Assembly (NCBI GenBank): GCA_902766325.1
Contig: CACXDF010000215.1
Coordinates: forward strand, 1 to 8,641
DNA: 8,641 nt
Source of the DNA: an uncultured Eubacteriales bacterium
GTDB taxonomy: Bacteria > Bacillota > Clostridia > Christensenellales > DTU072
Reading direction: 5' to 3'
Shown: piece by piece, positions 5,557-8,641 of the stretch
Position numbering within the stretch: position 1 is the first letter of the stretch
How the letters are laid out: each line of letters starts with the position of its first letter
Notes under the pieces: generated by a model
Seen by the model: only the letters and a program-made list of their open reading frames with translations
What the model was told of the DNA's origin: nothing
Databases searched by the model: none
Position numbers and translations under genes: made by a program

Positions 5557-7472
5557 ACGAGAACGAAGAAGTTGTTGTAAAAGCGGAAGAAGAGCGCACG
5601 TCGTCCGTCGGTAAGATGGATATGTCCGGTGCGTTCGGCGCCAGCTCCATAAACGTAGAAAAAGTAAAAGGCGCCGAAAACTTCGGCAAGACGGTCATTC
5701 GTCTTATCAAATATATGAAGCCGGAGATGCTGGCCCTTATCGTTATGATCCTACTCAGCGCGCTCGGCGCGTGGTTTGCGGTATGGGTGCCGGATATTTT
5801 AAAGAAAGTTACCAACGCGATGGTCGACAGTATCCAATATTTCAAAACGGACACCTTACTGGACGACGGATATATCGCGAGAGTCTGTCTTATCGCTGCC
5901 GGCTTATATTGTTTAAACGCCGTGTTCCAATTCGTCAGCGGCCTTGTCGCCGCCAGTATGGCGCAACACGTCGTGCGTCGTATGCGTTACGATATCAAGA
6001 TAAAACTCGATAAAGTGCCGATCTCTTATTACGACGCGACGACTACAGGTGAAATACTGTCTCGTCTTACCAACGACGTAGAACTCGTTTCCGTCACGTT
6101 GCAGGACTCTATCAATCAGGTCATCACCGTGGTTACCACCGTTTCCGGCGTTATCTTTATGATGGCGCGTCTCGACTGGTTGATGGCGATCGTTACCATT
6201 TGCAGCGTGCCGATACTGCTCGTCGTCAGTAGCTTGGTCATCAAAAAGAGCCAAAAAGAATTCGCGCGGCAGCAACAGTTGATCGGTAAATTGAACGGAC
6301 ACATCGAAGAAATGTACGCGGGACATCGCGTTGTGCTCCTGTATAACCATCAGGAAGACAGTATTAAGGAATTCGAGGTTCTGAACAAGCAACTTTTGAA
6401 GGCGACCCGTAAGGCGCAGTTCCTGGCCGGTATCATTCTGCCGCTCATTAAACTTATCAATAATATAACGTACGTCAGCATCTGTGTTTTGGGCGGTTAT
6501 CGCGCCGGTCTCGGACTTATCAGTATCGGCGATATCCAGGCCTGTATCCAGTACACGAAACAATTCGCTCAGCCTGTCGAAAACATCAGTAACATCGCGA
6601 GCACCATTCAGTCGTCCATTGCCAGCGCGGAGCGTGTCTTTAAGATGTTCGACCTTGCCGAACAGGATAAAGAGACCGATCGTTGCGACGTCAGTAACTT
6701 TACCGGCGAAGTTGACTTCAAGCACGTTGCTTTCAGTTATTCGGAAGATAAACCGCTTATTACCGATATGAACCTGCACGTCAACGCTTGCGACAGTATC
6801 GCCATCGTAGGACCTACCGGCGCCGGAAAGACGACTCTCGTCAACCTGCTCATGCGTTTCTATGAGATCAACAAAGGTCAGATCCTGATCGACGGACACG
6901 ATATCAGAGCGATGCACCGAGACGACCTGAGAAGTCTGTTCGGTATGGTTTTGCAAGAGACCTGGTTATATAAAGGTACCGTCGCCGAAAATATCGCCTA
7001 TGGTAACGAATTTGCTACGAGAGAGCAGATCATCGCCGCCGCCAAGAAGGCGCACGCGCATGAATTTATCGAAAGTATGGAGCACGGTTACGATACCGTT
7101 CTGAATGACGACGCGAGTAATATTTCGCAAGGACAGAAACAGCTCCTTACCATTGCCAGAGCCATCCTCGCTGATCCGAAGATCATTATTTTGGACGAGG
7201 CAACGAGTTCGGTCGATACCCGTACCGAAAAGTACGTGCAGAGCGCAATGCTCGCCATGATGGAGGGCAAGACGAGTTTTGTTATCGCGCACCGTCTGTC
7301 CACGATCAAGCACGCCGAAGTTATCCTCGTTATGAATCACGGTGACGTCGTAGAACAGGGCAATCACGAGTTCTTGATGGCAAAAGGCGGATTTTATCGA
7401 GACCTGTATCTGTCGCAGTTCCAGGGACAAAAAGAAGAACCGCAAGAGGATACCGGGTTTATTCAAACGTGA
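5553..7472 (+). CDS. ABC exporter half-transporter 2 (catalytic-site subunit)
   Basis: This is a fused permease/ATPase of 639 residues. After a charged, Glu/Val-rich N-terminal tail of about 45 residues come six membrane helices (TM1 about 57-78, TM2 about 108-134, TM3 184-204, TM4 208-230, TM5 about 290-315, TM6 near 325-350), with the coupling motif YYDATTTGEILSRLTNDVE (159-177). The ATPase domain (about 385-620) shows Walker A GPTGAGKTT (420-428), Q468, signature ISQGQ (524-528, departing from LSGGQ), Walker B IIILDE with catalytic Glu549, D-loop SSVD and switch His580. These complement the defects of the upstream half: this subunit's Walker motifs face the intact FSGGQ of half 1, making one full site, while its ISQGQ faces the degenerate site. 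The start is the ATG overlapping the upstream stop (ATGA), with AGAGGAG eight bases before it; a TTG further upstream lies inside the previous gene and is unlikely. A terminator follows seven bases after the stop. Confidence 0.95.
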   Translation: MNENEEVVVKAEEERTSSVGKMDMSGAFGASSINVEKVKGAENFGKTVIRLIKYMKPEMLALIVMILLSALGAWFAVWVPDILKKVTNAMVDSIQYFKTDTLLDDGYIARVCLIAAGLYCLNAVFQFVSGLVAASMAQHVVRRMRYDIKIKLDKVPISYYDATTTGEILSRLTNDVELVSVTLQDSINQVITVVTTVSGVIFMMARLDWLMAIVTICSVPILLVVSSLVIKKSQKEFARQQQLIGKLNGHIEEMYAGHRVVLLYNHQEDSIKEFEVLNKQLLKATRKAQFLAGIILPLIKLINNITYVSICVLGGYRAGLGLISIGDIQACIQYTKQFAQPVENISNIASTIQSSIASAERVFKMFDLAEQDKETDRCDVSNFTGEVDFKHVAFSYSEDKPLITDMNLHVNACDSIAIVGPTGAGKTTLVNLLMRFYEINKGQILIDGHDIRAMHRDDLRSLFGMVLQETWLYKGTVAENIAYGNEFATREQIIAAAKKAHAHEFIESMEHGYDTVLNDDASNISQGQKQLLTIARAILADPKIIILDEATSSVDTRTEKYVQSAMLAMMEGKTSFVIAHRLSTIKHAEVILVMNHGDVVEQGNHEFLMAKGGFYRDLYLSQFQGQKEEPQEDTGFIQT

Positions 7473-7478
7473 TCGAAC

Positions 7479-7517
7479 AAGGGTTGTGCCAAAAATAAAA
7501 AGGTACGACCCTTTTTT
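7479..7517 (+). terminator. Intrinsic terminator of the exporter operon
   Basis: AAGGGTTGTGCC (7479-7490) pairs with GGTACGACCCTT (7502-7513) over 12 positions, two of them G-T wobbles, around an 11-base A-rich loop. The stem runs into six Ts (7512-7517). It starts seven bases after the stop of ABC half 2 and ends three bases before the -35 of the next promoter. Confidence 0.9.
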
Positions 7518-7519
7518 AT

Positions 7520-7548
7520 TTGAAAAAGAAAAACCATTGTGTTATAAT
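7520..7548 (+). promoter_or_regulatory. prs: Strong SigA-type promoter of prs (extended -10)
   Basis: TTGAAA (7520-7525) and a perfect TATAAT (7543-7548) are separated by exactly 17 bp, and TGT directly precedes the -10, making an extended -10 element. The predicted start point is near 7555, leaving a leader of about 35 bases before the ATG. Confidence 0.88.
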
Positions 7549-7557
7549 TATAACACA
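7538..7557. promoter_or_regulatory. Perfect 20-bp palindrome over the prs -10 region, candidate operator
   Basis: TGTGTTATAATTATAACACA is identical to its own reverse complement, covers the -10 element and extends over the expected start point. A repressor bound here would block RNA polymerase. The half-sites TGTTA-N6-TAACA have the spacing of Rex (NAD(H)-responsive) sites, with symmetrical departures from the consensus. The core TTATAATTATAA also resembles Fur/PerR-type boxes. The regulator is not in the window, so its identity is inference. Confidence 0.6.
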
Positions 7558-7571
7558 CCAAAGAAGTAAAC

Positions 7572-7578
7572 GAAGGAG
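7572..7578 (+). promoter_or_regulatory. Ribosome binding site of prs
   Basis: GAAGGAG lies 11 bases before the ATG at 7590, at the long end of the usual spacing. It supports this start over the later in-frame methionines (residues 22 and 28). Confidence 0.7.
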
Positions 7579-7589
7579 TACAACACAGT

Positions 7590-8641
7590 ATGGCAGCAGT
7601 AATAAATGATATTTTCGAAAGATCTTCGCTCGCGCCTCTCGGCTTGATCGTAATGCCCGGAGCGAAAGAAATGGGCGCAAAGGTCGATGGGTATTTGACG
7701 GAATGGTTCAACAGAGACGTGGTCAACCACCACTTGGATGCCGAACCGCACGATACCTTCATCCTCAAATCCGACTGTCCGCGTTTTACGTCCGGCGACG
7801 GAAAAGGTATCATTTATGAAAGCGTTCGCGGTATGGATCTTTATATTCTCTGCGACGTAGGTAACTATAGCATCGAATACGATCTTTTGGGTCATAAAAA
7901 CCATATGTCTCCGGACGATCACTATGCCGATCTGAAGCGTATTATTTCCGCTTGCGGCGGTAAGGCCGAACGCATCACCGTCGTTATGCCGATCCTTTAC
8001 GGCGGGCGTCAACACAGAAGAAACGCAAGAGAGTCCCTCGACTGCGCGCAGATGCTGCAGGAATTGTACGGTATGGGCGTTAAGGAGATCATTACTTTCG
8101 ACGCGCACGATCCCCGCGTTCAGAACTCCGTTCCGCTTATGGGATTCGATAACTTCTTCGCGACGTATCAGATTTTGAAAGCCATAAAAAAGGTTTTCCC
8201 CGATCAGCAGATCGATAAAGATCATTTTATGGTCGTATCTCCCGACGAAGGCGCTATGAATCGTAATATCTACTATGCCTCCGTGCTCGGCGTCGATCTC
8301 GGTATGTTCTATAAGAGAAGAGACTACACCACCGTTGTAAACGGAAGAAATCCCATCGTCAGCCACGACTATATCGGAACGAGCGTTAAAGGTAAAGACG
8401 TGTTCGTTGCGGACGATATCATCGCTACCGGCGACTCTATGTTGAAACTCTGCCGTCACCTGAAAGATGACGGAGCCAACAAAATATTCCTGAACGCTAC
8501 GTTCGCACTCTTTACCGAGGGCGTCGATAAGTTCCAAAAAGCCTACGAAGAAGGTCTGTTTACCGCTGTTCTCAGTACGAATCTGACCTACCTGAATCCC
8601 GAAGTTAAGAAGAAGTCTTGGTTCGTGGAAGCCGACCTCAG
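7590..8641 (+). CDS. prs: Ribose-phosphate pyrophosphokinase (PRPP synthetase), 3'-truncated
   Basis: The product transfers pyrophosphate from ATP to ribose 5-phosphate, making PRPP for purine, pyrimidine, histidine, tryptophan and NAD synthesis in the cytoplasm. The 350 visible residues show two stacked phosphoribosyltransferase-like halves. Family landmarks include RFTSGDGKGIIYESVRGMDL (65-84, matching the RFxDGE...ESVRGxDVF region), ERITVVMPILYGGRQHRR (127-144, matching the ATP-binding flexible loop), ARESL, FDAHDPRVQ (170-178, the DxHA...Q segment), VVSPDEGAMNR (215-225) and the PRPP loop VFVADDIIATGDS (271-283). It is a divergent, longer form than the classical enzyme of about 315 residues: the visible part already exceeds that and the frame is still open at 8641. 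The ATG is chosen for its ribosome binding site and the promoter immediately upstream. It forms its own transcription unit, possibly controlled through the 20-bp palindrome at its -10. Some usual catalytic positions are substituted, so classical allosteric control cannot be assumed. Confidence 0.92.
   Translation, partial: MAAVINDIFERSSLAPLGLIVMPGAKEMGAKVDGYLTEWFNRDVVNHHLDAEPHDTFILKSDCPRFTSGDGKGIIYESVRGMDLYILCDVGNYSIEYDLLGHKNHMSPDDHYADLKRIISACGGKAERITVVMPILYGGRQHRRNARESLDCAQMLQELYGMGVKEIITFDAHDPRVQNSVPLMGFDNFFATYQILKAIKKVFPDQQIDKDHFMVVSPDEGAMNRNIYYASVLGVDLGMFYKRRDYTTVVNGRNPIVSHDYIGTSVKGKDVFVADDIIATGDSMLKLCRHLKDDGANKIFLNATFALFTEGVDKFQKAYEEGLFTAVLSTNLTYLNPEVKKKSWFVEADL

Noticed and set aside
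5913..6956. Open frame of 347 codons on the minus strand
   Set aside because: It is a shadow of ABC half 2 produced by codon bias, with no ribosome binding site or recognisable motif.
7548..8537. Open frame of 329 codons on the minus strand
   Set aside because: It is antisense to prs and would end within the prs promoter; no motif is seen.

Overview
The window looks like part of a chromosome of an uncultured Clostridia-type member of the Bacillota. The evidence is indirect. The genes have balanced G+C, while the gaps between them are AT-rich and carry near-consensus SigA promoters, purine-rich ribosome binding sites and strong intrinsic terminators. One gene ends in a Listeria-Bacteroides (InlB B-repeat-like) module, and the others are a heterodimeric ABC exporter and a divergent PRPP synthetase of a kind I associate with Clostridia. 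I cannot fix the genus. All genes lie on the + strand and form three transcription units.

Unit 1 (1-2011) is the 3' end of a long tyrosine-rich protein, probably cell-surface or secreted, ending in half of a B-repeat-like module. Its frame is interrupted by a single in-frame TGA (1158-1160), and coding sequence continues for 262 codons beyond it to a TAA. The other genes here end in ordinary TGA or TAA stops, so a recoded genetic code is unlikely. Nonsense mutation, assembly error or programmed readthrough remain open. A perfect terminator (1975-2011) closes the unit.

Unit 2 (about 2095-7517) is an operon with its own promoter. It encodes an XRE-type helix-turn-helix/cupin regulator, followed 16 bp later by ABC exporter half 1, whose stop codon overlaps (ATGA) the start of exporter half 2, and then a terminator. 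The two ABC proteins form a textbook asymmetric heterodimer. Half 1 has the degenerate nucleotide site (Asp after Walker B, Gln in the H-loop) but a good FSGGQ signature. Half 2 has the catalytic Glu and His but an ISQGQ signature. The most unusual feature of the window is an insertion of about 350 residues between TM1 and TM2 of half 1, predicted to lie outside the cell, which makes that protein 929 residues instead of about 580-620. The regulator's cupin presumably senses a small ligand and controls the pump, but the substrate is unknown.

Unit 3 (7520 to window end) is a ribose-phosphate pyrophosphokinase gene (prs), cut off by the end of the window. Its extended -10 promoter (TTGAAA, 17 bp, TGT-TATAAT) lies inside a perfect 20-bp palindrome (7538-7557), a strong candidate operator whose half-sites resemble those of Rex or Fur/PerR-type boxes. 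No RNA genes, CRISPR arrays or mobile elements were seen.
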